NCBI GenBank assembly: GCA_916613615.1
Contig: OU744725.1
Span: forward strand, 66,162,575 to 66,226,574
Source of the DNA: Steromphala cineraria
Lineage: Eukaryota > Mollusca > Gastropoda > Trochida > Trochidae
Direction: 5' to 3'
Length of the DNA stretch: 64,000 nucleotides
Shown: one piece after another, positions 35,416-47,183 of the stretch
How the letters are laid out: each line of letters begins with the position of its first letter
Numbering within the stretch: the first letter of the stretch is position 1
Program-made: the position numbers and the translations under genes
Notes under the pieces: generated by a model
Databases searched by the model: none
What the model was told of the DNA's origin: nothing
The model's input: only the letters and a program-made list of their open reading frames with translations

Positions 35416-35417
35416 TT

Positions 35418-35778
35418 TTAAAAGGGCAGTAGCACGTTTTATGGCAAATATAAGGTGTTGTCTGGAAAATGACAATTAATGGTTCCAATTGAAAGACAAT
35501 GCATTTAAACTAAATGGAGCAGTAATAATTCAAATACATAATGTAGAATTTAGTCCTGCGACTCCTTTTTCTTACACAAAATGAATTAAGGTGTTCCGAA
35601 AAATGGCCGCCAATGGATTTTAGGTGAATCTGCATACTTTGTTCTCCGACTATGGATGATTGGCTTGTGTAATGAGATTTTTGACACTATCAAAATAATA
35701 CATTTAGCTTTAACGTGCAATTAAAAGTGAAAATTTTGAAATATAAAATTATCAAAAAACTTGCTACTGCCCCTTTAA
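35418..35778. mobile_element. TTAA MITE
   Basis: TTAA at 35418-35421 and 35775-35778, with the ends AAGGGCAGTAGCACG and CTTGCTACTGCCCCT. Nearly the full 360-base form, very close in sequence to the copy at 24027-24391. Confidence 0.85.
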
Positions 35779-36289
35779 AGGTAGAAAACGACACTTTGAC
35801 TTGTAAGTCACTCAGTGACGACAGGTCACACACTCGGCCCATCGTGCCTTCATTTTTCGACGCTCTTCTATTTTCAATGATCAACTTCTCGCGATATTAC
35901 GCGAGAGCACGAGCGAGGCCAGAGGTCACTGGAGTTGAAAACATCAACATCGAACCTTCGCAGCTCTCACACCGACTGGTTTGAAATATGGAAATCCGCA
36001 AAAAAAAACATTTAACCAAGATTACATATGAACAGAAAAATACAACTTCTTAAACATGCTTCATTTTTCACGTATCGATACCAAACCAAGTCTGCTTAGA
36101 TCGTATCCTTTTTAAATTCTAAAACTTCACTTTCTTATGATGACAGTATGGAAGATCAAGGTAAAATTTACGACGTCTTGTAATAAAGCTATACGTAATT
36201 TTTTTACAGATAAAAAGCAGAGTTAAATTTGACATTGCAAACGATGACCAATTAAACAAGTTACGTGGACTAGGGTTATACAGAATACA

Positions 36290-36597
36290 TACATGTCAGT
36301 AATAGAAGAAAACACGTTGGGGTGTTCCTACTAGAAAGATCGTGTAAAGGGCAGGATAACCTTGACACAATAAAATCAGGAGGAAAATCCACCCTTTTTT
36401 CACAAGAGGAAGAATCTTTGTTTGTTTCCCACATCCGAGTAATGAGTGAGATAGGTTACGGTTACACTCGTCAGGCAACCATTCACTTGGTCACTGATTA
36501 TACTCATCGACTTGGACACAGAAACAAAGCTACGGCTCTGAGTTTGCGATGTCTTTATAGCTTCCTCTCACATTGGCCCGAAATCACAGGAACCTGA
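36290..36597 (+). pseudogene. pogo/Tigger-like transposase N-terminal fragment
   Basis: Translation gives Gly-Gly-Lys-Ser-x2-Leu-Phe-Ser-Gln-Glu-Glu-Glu-Ser-Leu-Phe-Val-x-His-Ile, then Ile-Gly-Tyr-Gly-Tyr-Thr-Arg-Gln and a final Phe-Leu-x-His-Trp-Pro-Glu-Ile. This is the usual order in the psq plus CENP-B-type DNA-binding region of pogo-like transposases. It stops at 36597 with no DDE catalytic domain following. An upstream Trp-Gly-Val-Pro-Thr-Arg piece is out of frame. Confidence 0.55.
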
Positions 36598-36599
36598 TA

Positions 36600-37285
36600 T
36601 CGTAAATAACATGTAGGTAAAACGTGGGTTAGAAAGATCCGTCCTCTCTATGTAATAGAGCATCCATCTTGCCGATCTCGACTCGCTTCCGAGTTAAGTC
36701 AAAATTATCGCATTGCCATGTTAGTGGCAAACATGCACTTGTTTTAATCGGTTCAGAAGAGATATAACACACAAGTGTAAATTTTTAGTGTAAAAAATTA
36801 TTAATCTCTTGTAAAGTCAGAAACAAACATTTCATTTGGTAGCGTTTACAAGATAACATAACTACTATTGATTTAATTGGGGAATTTGGCAATCATGTTG
36901 TATGTAATTCGATTTGTCAAGTTGGGATGACTATGTGAGATTTATCATAATTTTTATTTTGACATTTATGGAAGCAAAATCAAATATTTAAAGGTCCTAG
37001 GGTATCTTCGGACTTCGGATCAGATTATGACTACTATCCGGATGAAAGATAACAACAAAATAGATCCAAGTGAGACGAACAGAAGATACAACAACAAGCA
37101 GTTGGTTAATCGCTACAGTAGCACACACAGTTATTGTTAAGCAATTGTACCAGTTTTCCTGTCAACTCAGCACATTTATGTCTGTTAAAGGAAATCAACA
37201 ACCTAGCTCGTGAAACCTAATTGACCATCGTTAATGAGAGCGTCCAGACGGGTCAGGGGGGTCACATGACACAAACTTGGCTGTC
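36600..37285. other. non-coding stretch
   Basis: No supported gene or repeat between the transposase fragment and the first long palindrome. Confidence 0.45.
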
Positions 37286-37288
37286 TGC

Positions 37289-37453
37289 TGTGTAATAGTT
37301 ACCGACTGAGACCGTGGTGTTCAAGTTAGATGAACCCTAGCGCACGTGAATCATGAACGCCGAGGCCGTTAGGCCGAGGTGTTCATGAATCACGTGCGCG
37401 AGGGTTCATCTAACTTGAACCCGAGGTCGAGGTCGGTAACTATTTTACACACT
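37289..37453. repeat. long near-perfect palindrome 1
   Basis: The arms run about 75-80 bases, from TGTGTAATAGTTACCGA to TCGGTAACTATTTTACACA, centred near 37371. GTTCAAGTTAGATGAACC pairs with GGTTCATCTAACTTGAAC. Confidence 0.8.
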
Positions 37454-37852
37454 AGCTCAAAGCTAAATCAATCCAAATTCAACATGACATCAGTTTTGAT
37501 ATTGCGGATTAAGTTGGGTAAAGCATAATTGTCTTAGATATGGTGAGAAGATAAAACATTGACTCTAATTGGAGGAACAATGTCTATTTCAAGTAGCTGA
37601 CACTGGCATGAGCCTCTCGTGCTGCACGTGCAATCCGTGCGGAACCGTACAACCTACAGCAATAGATTGTTTACCCATATTGATATGGGAAAGGCTTACA
37701 AAAACTTTGATATGCATACATTTGGTACCAATGGTTTTTCATTAATTGATACAATATTAACAATAATTCACGGTTATGTTTCTTGTCACGAAAAATGTGA
37801 AACTTAATCATGTAGTCATGAAAAACTTGCTTTACTTTCATCTGGCCTCCGT

Positions 37853-37925
37853 GGTCTAATGGTTAAGTCACTGGGCTTGAAATCAACAGGACGCAGGTTC
37901 GAACCCATGTTTGAAGTGCAAAATT
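37853..37925 (+). ncRNA. tRNA-Ser-like sequence (SINE head)
   Basis: A-box-like GTGGTCTAATGGTTAAG, an anticodon region GGGCTTGAAATC as in tRNA-Ser(UGA), and B box GGTTCGAACCC. There is no complete acceptor stem and no long variable arm, so it is a tRNA-derived unit rather than a working tRNA. Confidence 0.45.
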
Positions 37926-38040
37926 TGTAAATGTATTGTATTTGAATATTGTAATTTTAATTATTGTATTTAATTTGGAAAGCAAACTTTGAACTTAGAT
38001 GAATTTCCGAAATACAAAAAAAATAATTGTTTCACATCAG

Positions 38041-38110
38041 GTGTTCATGGCAATACCGGGTGTTCATCATGAACACCGGATTTGTCTGATGAACACCTCG
38101 GCACGTGCAT
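38041..38110. repeat. short palindrome with GGTGTTCAT words
   Basis: GGTGTTCATCATGAACACC and GGTGTTCATGG / TGATGAACACC lie within 70 bases and share the GTTCATGA and CACGTG words of palindrome 1. Confidence 0.6.
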
Positions 38111-38181
38111 TTCACAGACATATGAGTTGATATGAAAAAATGAATACTCGAATAAAACAAAGGAGCTAGTGTGTAAGTTAT

Positions 38182-38327
38182 GGATAACACACGCATACGA
38201 GGGTGTTATAGCAAACAGAGGCCTTTGCCCTAGGGACGACCCGAGTGCGCGTCAGCGCACGAGGGTCGTCCCGTAGGCAAAGGCCTCTGTTTGCTATAAC
38301 ACCCGAGGATGTGTGTGTTATCTATCT
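38182..38327. repeat. long near-perfect palindrome 2
   Basis: GGTGTTATAGCAAACAGAGG pairs with CCTCTGTTTGCTATAACACC, followed inward by GCCTTTGCC / GGCAAAGGC and GGGACGACCC / GGGTCGTCCC, centred near 38252. The arms exceed 60 bases. Confidence 0.85.
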
Positions 38328-38382
38328 TATATACCGAAATAATCACTTATTTAACTTAAAAGCGAAAAAAATTAATTTCATT

Positions 38383-39075
38383 AAATTTGAGGAGAGCAGA
38401 ATAGACTTCAATAGTCAATAACCTTTTACTAACCAATCCCCTGTGGCCTAGTGGTACAGTCTTGGACTACAGCTTGAAAGGTTGAGGGTTCGAATCCCTA
38501 ATGTTCAATTTTTTTACATTTTACATTTAGAAATTTTTCTTGAACGCTATAGCTAGAGGATGAGGTTGTTGCAAATTTCATATATCGAAAATAAAATCAC
38601 ATTTCTAACATTTAAGGTGAACAGTGAAAATAAACTTTTAAAGTTTGAGGAGAGCAGAAAAGATATCAACAGTCAATCCCTTCACACTTACCAATCCTTT
38701 GTGGTCTAGTGGTATAATCTTGGACTACGAAGTGAGTGTCTCTGTGTTCGAATCCCCCATTTTCTGCCACGAAATGTTTTATCTTGGACATTTTGCCAGA
38801 ACGCTATAGCATAAGCATATTAAGGGCGTTATTAATTTTTGTTACAGAGATACACCACATCTCTGACGTATAAAGTGTACAGTAGAGCGCAATTTAATAT
38901 CATCAAGTTCTAGGAGAGCAGCAAAGACCTCACAAAACAATTCCTTCATATTCACCAATCCTTTGTGGTCTAATGGTATAAGTCTTGGGCTACAGAGCGA
39001 AGGGTTATGGGTTCGAATCCCGCGGTTTCGCTTCTGAAAATTTTTGAGATCGATTACCTTACCGGTCTTTGAAAT
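38383..39075 (+). ncRNA. tandem array of three tRNA-like units (~255 bp each)
   Basis: Units begin near 38385, 38642 and 38905 with GAGGAGAGCAG (third: AGGAGAGCAG). Each then has a CCAATCC lead and a tRNA-like core with A box GTGG(C/T)CTA(G/A)TGGTA and B box GTTCGAATCC (38493, 38745, 39010). The first core is followed by a T7 run that could end RNA polymerase III transcription. Anticodon stems pair poorly. They could be tandem SINE-type units or decaying tRNA genes; I favour the former. Confidence 0.5.
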
Positions 39076-39215
39076 TATAAGGTGCGAAATGGAGGGCCTC
39101 AGTAATAAATAATAACCTCCTTGGATGTTATTATTTCGTATAAGGCCCTCCCAGCAGGGTCTTATACAGTGCAAGGCCCTCCCGGCGGGGTGTTATACAG
39201 TCTAAGGCCCTCTCA
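39075..39215. repeat. short repeat with AAGGCCCTC units
   Basis: TAAGGCCCTCCCAGCAGGG, CAAGGCCCTCCCGGCGGGG and TAAGGCCCTC follow in tandem with CTTATACAG / GTTATACAG spacers. AATAATAACCTCC pairs with GGATGTTATTATT upstream. Confidence 0.55.
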
Positions 39216-39908
39216 ATTCAATTCCGACGGATGTTCTCCCGAACAAAAACTCGCTTCAAATAGTGTTAAATGGGCCTTGAGGTATATAAAAGCAGTTCAT
39301 AACCAACGATTTTGTCCCTACCGAGCATTTTCGACTCTTTCGAGGTCCTGCTAACAAAACTCTGGAAGTTTAAAATTCGGGTTGCAGACCACCTTTAAGT
39401 TCCCTCAGTTTAAGTGTCTTAAGTTGCTTAATTACTTGAACAAAATTAATGCCAGGCACAAATTGATTACGTACATATGCAGTGAATTGAAATAGCGTGT
39501 CGAAATGTATAGTCTAATTGAAATGTTCGGAATATGTAAGAAGATCATTACTATCATCAACCATATCGATAACATTGCAGATAATATTCTTTCGAAAAAA
39601 TAGTATAGTCCTCTTAACGTGTACATTGGACTTCATTTGTAGATGCGATTAGTGCGGATAGGTTTTACGTCAAACATTTTAAATGTCAAATCGAAGAGAG
39701 TGGGATGTCAGATTCGCAGGTATCATATTACCCTTTCAATTTTCCAAATGTTATAGTTAAATATCATTTTTATGATCGACCATTATGATAATTGTTTGAT
39801 ACAAAATATTTTTCTTAACATCCTCTGTCATTTTATTAAATATATCTGTCTGGGTGAAATGTTATGTAGCCCTTTGAACTGAAGTGGACATTTCACACGT
39901 ACAGCAGA

Positions 39909-42900
39909 ATGTTACATGTACTTGTTGTGGTTATACTGACAGTGAGTCTCCAGGTTACCTGTTCAGGTGAGATGAATGAGTGTGATGCACACCATAACGA
40001 GACTGACGTAGCACTCGTTGGAATACAGATGTGCAGATTTAAATGTATGAATACAGCAGGATGCAAATCATTTAACTACAATAGAATTCAACTGAAGTGT
40101 ACGCTGCTCTCTTACAATGGAGGAAACAACATCAACACCTTCACAGGGGTATTGTATGCTTTGAATATATATGTATATATTTATATAAATAATAAAATAA
40201 AATAATGAACATTTTTAAGCCTAATATCCAGTGCAAGCACTGCTCATTGGCTGTACATTATCACCCTGAAGGATTTGTACTTTCAAAGCCGCTACTAAGC
40301 GCTTCGCGCGACCACATAGGTCCGTACTTCCCGTATTCAGGTACCCAATTGTACAGCTGGGTAGACTGAGTGCAATGTGGATGAAGTGCCTTGCCCAAGG
40401 ACACAACACGATGTAAAGCCCAGGTCACAAATCTTTGGTGTCTCCAACTGGTTTCGAACCCGGGTCTTTGGCGTGATAGGCCAGCACGCTAACCACTACA
40501 CCACCGCGCTATATCTTTGTCAGATAGGTATATGGCTTGAAGAGGCTCGTAAATTGAGCAAGTAAAATATTCTTTAAAGGCATCTATATTATTTTTTACC
40601 AAAAACAATGTTGTTTATATGATTAGATAAGTACAAATAAAGTAAATATTTTCCTTTGTTAGAGACGGACAGTACTGCGTCAAAACAGAAAGGCGATCAA
40701 ACTGTATAGAGACAAACAAGCAGATATTGCAGGATTCAGGAATCGAAAATGGCATCTCTGGCTCTGATGCATCGCAATAACTTACAATAGTTTCCCGTAA
40801 ATCTGAAAATGTAGACTTTAAAGGTGAAGCCATAAGAGCTTTTGCTTCACATATTATTGCAACATTACACAAGTTTAAGGCGTGATGCACAACACCAATA
40901 CGATAATTTCTTATCGCCTGACTATTTGGTATGTTGTCAAGGTAAAAAGTATTACTTTCAGTCATATTGGACAGACAAAATGGAAACAAGGACAAACCTG
41001 ACAAGAAGTAACAGCGAGACCATTGAGAAAGAATGTTAATATTTATTTTGTATTCAATAGCTTACATCAGAGTTCTGTACTTGTTCCGGGCCTCCGCTCT
41101 CGACTTCTGTCATTGTTAACAACGGAAACAAACGGGTCTGTGTTTATAGAGGTAGGTTCTCAACATTATGGATTAACACAATTCGAAATGTTACATTTTG
41201 TTTTTAAATGTAAGTGTTGCTAAACTTCTTGTAAAAAGGTAAAATTGAGTAATATTTCGGGTCATATAACGGTAATGTTAACCTTTTTAAAGGGACTGCC
41301 CTATCGAGGTATATTGTGTGGAAACGAAATTCGCTTTTGAACTCTTCTTCATCAAGTTTTCAAATATAAATCAACAAAAGTGTTACACCGTGTAATGTGT
41401 ACTAATAGCATTATTTGCATAAACTGATATGTGCCCTTGAATTTCTTGTTCACCCAAATAGGACTTCCCCTTTAAATTGACAATATTACAAATATATTTC
41501 CATAACTGATCATGAATACTGATTAATTTCAACAAATTTAATCCTTCCTTTCTCTGACTTTTCTTTACAAACCAGAAGCAAGAAAGGCACTCGCAAAAAA
41601 GGAGATTATTGCAAAAAAGAAACTTCTAACAACAAGGATTCCCGTCTTAAATAACGAATACACTATAAAGAGGAAAACGAAGAAAGCTAGTGTCAAAACT
41701 GAATTTCTTGTTGCGAGTCGTCAATACAGTTCAACTTATTATACATGTGTAGAAAATACACTGTTTGTTATAAAAGGAAAAGCCAGCAAACAAGAAACGA
41801 CATATAAAGTCAGTCGGATCTCGCAGTTCAAAGGTCACCGAGGTATATTGAGTGGAATGGCAGCTGCTCCTTGTCCGGACAATAGCGGAACCCACTGCTT
41901 GTATTACCTTTACCATGACAGCACTAAACAGCCTCAGTATGATCTCGTGCATCACCTTGAACCAAGGGTGAAGTTCATGGAATACAATATCAAGTCTCCT
42001 CTTAAATCAAGCCAATTAAGATGTTCTGATATAGATGTAAAGTCAAGGTAAGACACCATCGACAATCGGGATATACCTTACCTTAAACCATCTTCCGCAC
42101 GCATCGGGCGGGATATGCATTTACAAGAAATTCATATTCACCCTTGCGACAACTCGGCGAGAAAGTTGGGACAGGAAGTAGCCTGATTATTGAGCTATGG
42201 TGTAGGCCAATCAAAAGCGAGGATATGTTTCAATTGAGCACACGAAACTGTAATAAAACGATGCGATTTCTAAATAGAAACTGAGAGATACAGCCTTATT
42301 CTATGCAGTATTTTGTGACCTATATTCACGCATCGTTTTTATGACTGTTGTCACAACGTAACCAAGGGATTAATTAGAAATTAAATTTCGCTTCGAGTTC
42401 GAGATGGACTGACGCAAGGGACATTTTGTCCTACAGGGGGGGGGGGGGGCGCTGATAGAGTCCCAACTTTCCCGTCGAGTTGTCGCAAGGGTGAATATGA
42501 ATTTCTTGTAAATATCTCGCCCGATGCGTTCGGAATATGACCTTAAACAGAAATGATAATAAAATTGAGATACACGCTCAAATCAATGCTAAAAACCAAT
42601 CTCTTCCAAAGTCCATTTAATTTGGGACCCAATCCTTTCCATATGTAGAACTGTCTGTCCTTTTCGATGATGTGTGATGTATCTCAGTTTTCCTCAGTGT
42701 CATTTAAACTCTAAGCTCTTTTGAGAATTAAGCGCTGGAGACCAGCGCGATACAAGTATTTCTATGATGATGATTATGATGATACTTGAACCACCTTCAT
42801 GATTACTGCAATGTTTGAGCACACACAAAGGAAATAATTACGGAGTGAGATGCTTTGTAATGTAATTTGATATTTATTGTAAAGCAAATTAATAATCCCA

Positions 42901-43841
42901 AGGTTTTTCTTTCATATGTAAGTATCTAATATTTCAGTGTAACATTTAACTGTTCTGTCGGGTCAGGGAGTAATGCTAGAGAACCAGTGCAGTGCTAAAG
43001 TGATGTCTATGATTTTTTGTGACCTCTATTTTTTTCTTTCCTCCTCCCAAAAATAGTATTACAGGGCAGTCTGTTCTGACATGCATGTAAGGTTTCTACA
43101 TACTCTTTTAATAACAGATTTAATGGCGCTATTGAAATTATATCAGATAAGTGCAACATTTATGGACATGTTTAGATTAATTGCCAATTAGTGTGTTTTA
43201 AGTAAGAGAAGGATACAACAGTGTATGAAATAAGGTCCGTCTGTCAGCCGGGTACCTGGTAACGTTTTGTCTGCACTGATAACTTATTGAGGTTTTTCTT
43301 ATTTTTGTCTGTTAAAATCGACTGATACCACTTATCTGACATGGTTTCTTGTTGCACTGAATACAACTGTTAAGTCAGCTAATGCTTCAGTAAAAAATTG
43401 ATATAGGTTCTGTGAAATAATCCTGTATTTATTTACTCAAGTTTTGTTTGCTTCCATAGAAGTGAGGTCCTTGGTTTATCCATCGATTCGGAACTAAACG
43501 TGTACACGTTGCACAATAAAACGTTGTACAAGTTTGGAAACGCTGAAGAAGGTTTCACAGAATGTACATCTGTTTGTCGTATAGACAATGACTCTCACAT
43601 GAAGGCCATGCAGTTGAATGATAAAGGGACAAAGTTATCATACATCACCGAGTCACAAATGTTGATTTATGAGGTGACTAAACCACACGTGCCACGTACG
43701 ATTGTAAGTCTACTCAAGCTTTTCTCGAACAGTCTTTACTGTCTGGATACTCGTCAAAGGAAAGTTGTCATCTTCCATAAGGACTCGCTATCTGTAACTC
43801 TTTGTTCTTTTTCTAAACGAAAACCAAAATGTACAAAATGA
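39909..43841 (+). CDS. PAN/Apple-like secreted protein, diverged paralog
   Basis: Exon 1 (39909-40148) begins with ATG and a hydrophobic signal peptide (Leu-Val-Val-Val-Ile-Leu), then an Apple-like core: Met-Cys-x3-Cys-x4-Gly-Cys-Lys-Ser-Phe-Asn-Tyr and Lys-Cys-Thr-Leu-Leu. The donor is GGG|GTATTG. Exon 2 (41576-42047) starts after ACCAG with a Lys-rich stretch, then Phe-Leu-Val-Ala-Ser...Ser-Thr-Tyr-Tyr-Thr-Cys, and ends at AAG|GTAAGA. Exon 3 (43460-43841) starts after TTCCATAG and ends at TGA; phases 2 and 1 join correctly. Exons 2 and 3 match copy B at the same relative places (for example Asn-Val-Tyr-Thr-Leu-His against Asn-Val-Phe-Ile-Leu-His). Intron 1 contains a minus-strand SINE and intron 2 a foldback element. 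One small exon in intron 1 is implied by phase. Confidence 0.65.
40221..40512 (-). mobile_element. tRNA-derived SINE in intron 1 of the PAN paralog
   Basis: On the minus strand it opens with GCGCGGTGGTGTAGTGGTTA (A box) and GGGTTCGAAACC (B box). A non-tRNA body with CTTGTGTCCTTGGGCAAGGC-type and CGCGCGAAGCGC words follows, ending near 40221. Confidence 0.6.
40663..40800 (+). other. possible alternative exon in intron 1 of the PAN paralog
   Basis: A good acceptor (TTTCCTTTGTTAG) at 40662 is followed by open frames of about 35-40 codons in two phases. In phase 0, which exon 1 demands, the frame is Arg/Lys-rich and stops at a TGA. It could give a short secreted isoform, or supply the missing 3n+1 exon. 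Unproven. Confidence 0.25.
42091..42535. mobile_element. foldback MITE in intron 2 of the PAN paralog
   Basis: The arms are about 75 bases: CGCATCGGGCGGGATAT... with ...ATATCTCGCCCGATGCG, and CACCCTTGCGACAACTCG with CGAGTTGTCGCAAGGGTG. The interior holds a run of 14 G near 42437. Confidence 0.7.
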
Positions 43842-44199
43842 CCTTGTAGTTCAAGAACATCAACGTTCAGGACCATTTTTTAATAACGTTCACAGAAGCG
43901 TCTGTTAATCCATTTCACAATCTGGCTTCAAAGGGACAACTCCTTTATGTTGTAGGCAAACAAGGGGATCTCGAAAGCATTAATCGTCAACATTTGATGA
44001 AATGCAATGCCCCTTTTGAAGTGCCCCTTTAATCAGGCTTTATTATCAATAAATTATTTTAAATGCAACTTGTTTTATTTTGTAATCTGGAATCCTTGTT
44101 ATTTTATAAATCTAAAATATTTAAAGACACCATGATGATCACAGAATAGTGTTAAACCGGTCGGGAATACAAAACATCATTTCCAGACTTTTGTTTTTA

Positions 44200-44245
44200 T
44201 CTCTCTCTCTCTATATATATATAAATATATATATATATTTATTTA
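44200..44245. repeat. CT and TA microsatellite
   Basis: TCTCTCTCTCTC is followed by TATATATATATAAATATATA. Confidence 0.85.
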
Positions 44246-44479
44246 TTGTAATCTTCAGGGAGTACAAAACAGTTGTGACGTTACATTGTCATAATAGTGA
44301 TGATGTAACACAGGTATGACGTCACAGTCATTTAGCAAGCGATAGAATGAAATACATTTATACATTAATATATAACTAAGCATTCAAATTTGGTTAAAAC
44401 ATTCTAATACAGTAATCTTCTTTCAATATTGAGGCCAGTATGTCATTTGTTTTCTATTTTATAGAAATATTTTGATTTT

Positions 44480-44680
44480 TATATCGTTGTCTTTAGCACA
44501 ATTGTCAATGTGCGCACTAAGGGAAATAGATCGTGTTTCAGGGCATTTAATTTGCTGTTTGTGTTCTCGGACTCTGTCGGTGAGGCACTCAGTTTGTCCA
44601 ATGTATTCCCCTAAAAGCCCTTGACATATAATCGCATATAGAACATTTCTTGCCGCACAGTTAATATTGAAACTTTAAAC
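44480..44680 (-). pseudogene. second Penelope-like GIY-YIG fragment
   Basis: The minus strand reads Asn-Val-Leu-Tyr-Ala-Ile-Ile-Cys, then Glu-Tyr-Ile-Gly-Gln-Thr (about 44605), Arg-Val-Arg-Glu-His-Lys-Gln-Gln-Ile and Ala-His-Ile-Asp-Asn-Cys. This is the GIY-YIG core order of Penelope-like elements. It ends in a stop soon after and has no reverse transcriptase beside it. Confidence 0.65.
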
Positions 44681-44942
44681 AATATGAATGAAAACATTTT
44701 CTTTACCAGGAAACAAGTGACAGTCGTCTAAATTAACAGTAACTGTTATTTCTCTCCTCAAGTACCACAACGTTCGAGTCAGTGTCTTAATCAGACAGAT
44801 CTATTCTCTAGATCAATCATTCTGAATCAATATACGTTAATGATAGTATTAATAGTGAAGTTATACCGATGAACGAGCGAGACATTTTAAAAGATTGTAA
44901 ACGATGTTAACCATAATTGCATTATAAGTTTATCACAAAAAT

Positions 44943-44951
44943 GGGCCACCA

Positions 44952-44993
<42 letters not shown>

Positions 44994-45003
44994 ACCAAGA
45001 GTT
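44943..45003. repeat. poly(T) tract between 15-bp direct repeats
   Basis: GGGCCACCAAGAGTT at 44943-44957 and 44989-45003 flanks about 30 T followed by GA. Confidence 0.85.
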
Positions 45004-45379
45004 AATAGATGGCTGGGACAAACATTAAGTCTTCAAATGCACTACTTTTTAGACATTATCTTTATATCATAAACACTTATCTATCAAACATTCTCATTAT
45101 ATTAATCGTTTTCATTTGAATACCAAATGACAATATATCAGATAAATTATTTTATCCTTTCGATAATTTCTTTTTAACTCGCCTAAATTTATTTCAGATT
45201 GCTATCATGAAAAACCTTGATACAAGTTATCAATTCATCTTGATAACAAATAAATTAACGAAATGGATCTAGCACATTGACTGATCTTACATTTTATTCT
45301 AGCATTAGATATACGTCAACGCATATGTCATATAATTTCAATTCTTGAAAAAACATGACAAATTGGTTTTGCATCTGAT

Positions 45380-45905
45380 ATGCTATAATTAGAGCCATTG
45401 GCTCTGTAGCGCATCAGGCTTCAAAACAATTTTGCTTTAGGGTGTGGCAAATGTGGTCCCCCCCCCCCCTTTACTTAGGACCACAGGGTCACCAATGTAC
45501 AATTTGGAATCCTCCTTATCTAACTTAGGAGTCTGCACACAAAGTTTCAGCCTTCTAGGCCTGATGCTTCTTGAGAAAAAGAAGGTTTGTTATTATTAGG
45601 GGCCACAAGGCCACCAAAGCTATAAATTCTAATCCTCACTAGTCAAGGAGTCTGTACACAAAGTTTCAGCTTTCTAGGCCTTATGGTACTGGAGAATTAG
45701 TGGAAAATATGTTTTACGGGAGTGGCCCCTGTGGCCCTTATTATGGGGCCACAGGGCCACCATAGCTACAACTTACAATTCTCATTAGCCAAGGAATCTG
45801 TTCACCAAGTTTCAGCTTTCTAGGCCGTATGGTTCTGGAGAAGAAGTCGAAATTCCACAAAGTTTACGGACGAACGGACGGACGGACGCCGGACACCATG
45901 CCATG
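45380..45905. repeat. dispersed repeat with three ~115-bp units and GGAC tail
   Basis: Three related units each contain (G)GGCCACAAGGCCACCA, a GTCTG(C/T)(A/T)CACAAAGTTTCAG word and CTTTCTAGGCC. The last ends in GGACGGACGGACGCCGGACA. No coding sequence. A run of 10 C sits near 45463. Confidence 0.65.
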
Positions 45906-47170
45906 CCATAAGCCCTGATTGTATGTTTTCATATGAAGGTTTACTTTTTAAAAAAGCACTTGGTTTGTTATGAGATAAGGTATCTGGACCTTAAGGTTAT
46001 CAGTCGATATACGATTGTATTTGAGTTGAAGGAGTTGAGTTAAAGGATTTCACTTGACAATGCTAATGTATTAGTCTCTATGGTAAAATGCTAGAGCACA
46101 TAAACTTAACCCAACACAAGTCCTGACAGTATCTACAACGTACCTAGGCAAACCAAGCAATTTGAAACCTTACCATGGGAAATTGGGAGAGAAATCTTAT
46201 CGGGCCAACAATGACAAATAGTATTTGCAACTGGCTAAATAAACACTTCTCTTTACACTGTAAAGAATGCCTGAGACGAAGTCGAACCACTGGCTTGATT
46301 GATATTCATTTCAATACCTTTTGTTGAATAGAAAGGAAAATACTGCCCATTACCACATTGGTTCTTACTCTTAACACAGTGACACGGTAAACTAGAGCCC
46401 TTGTTGTAACTAGTGAACTGCTCTTTGTTGTTTAGCTTTGTAATGGGCTTTCGGGAAAGTGATTTCGTCTTCTGTCATGTAAGTAATTTTTAGAATATGT
46501 TCCATTTTTTGTTTCATATTTAGGATATTGCATAAACCATTGACTCTTTGGTTAAAACGATGTTGATATTATATGACGTGAATAAAATTTTCGAAAACTG
46601 AAAAATCAAACAATAAATAATAAATGCATGTCATTGCATATAGTTCAGATAAGGAAGATACAGGGTTTACAAATAGTGAGGATCCTAAATAAAACATTGT
46701 TATAATTAATTTGAATAATTATTTTCCTGTTGTAAAATTGTTCTAATCATAATAATCGTTTTATCATTTTAGTGTATCATTGTATTGTTATCATCTAAGC
46801 ATTTACCAGTATTGTACGTCAAGTTTTTCAAATATTGAAATAGAGCTATAAAATATTTACCCATTGAAATAAATCATGCCAACCCAACGGAAGTAAGGAC
46901 TTCTCTTGTCGATATGTATCTTCTCAACGTTGACATATAGAAGGATATTAACTTCTTAAATGTGATTTTCCATCTCTTACCATCTCCCTTGTATGATAGA
47001 AAGGTAAAGAAATAGTTTTTTAACATATTTAAGGAGGAACCAGATTGGTAAACAAAGAAATGCTTGTATTAATTCCGCTCCGGATACAAAAATAAAAATT
47101 TATGTCATGATGAATAAACAATAGGATCATTAACATATAATTTGTACAACAGTAGTGGAAAGTATTATTA
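45906..47170. other. non-coding stretch
   Basis: Nothing recognisable: no supported gene, tRNA or repeat family. Confidence 0.5.
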
Positions 47171-47183
47171 CCATATGTTAATT

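Noticed and set aside
35715..35984. 89-codon open frame
   Set aside because: It begins inside a TTAA MITE and continues into unremarkable sequence; no domain seen.
40615..41004. 129-codon minus-strand open frame in intron 1 of the PAN paralog
   Set aside because: No recognisable domain, no paralog elsewhere in the window, and exon-like signals on the opposite strand overlap it.
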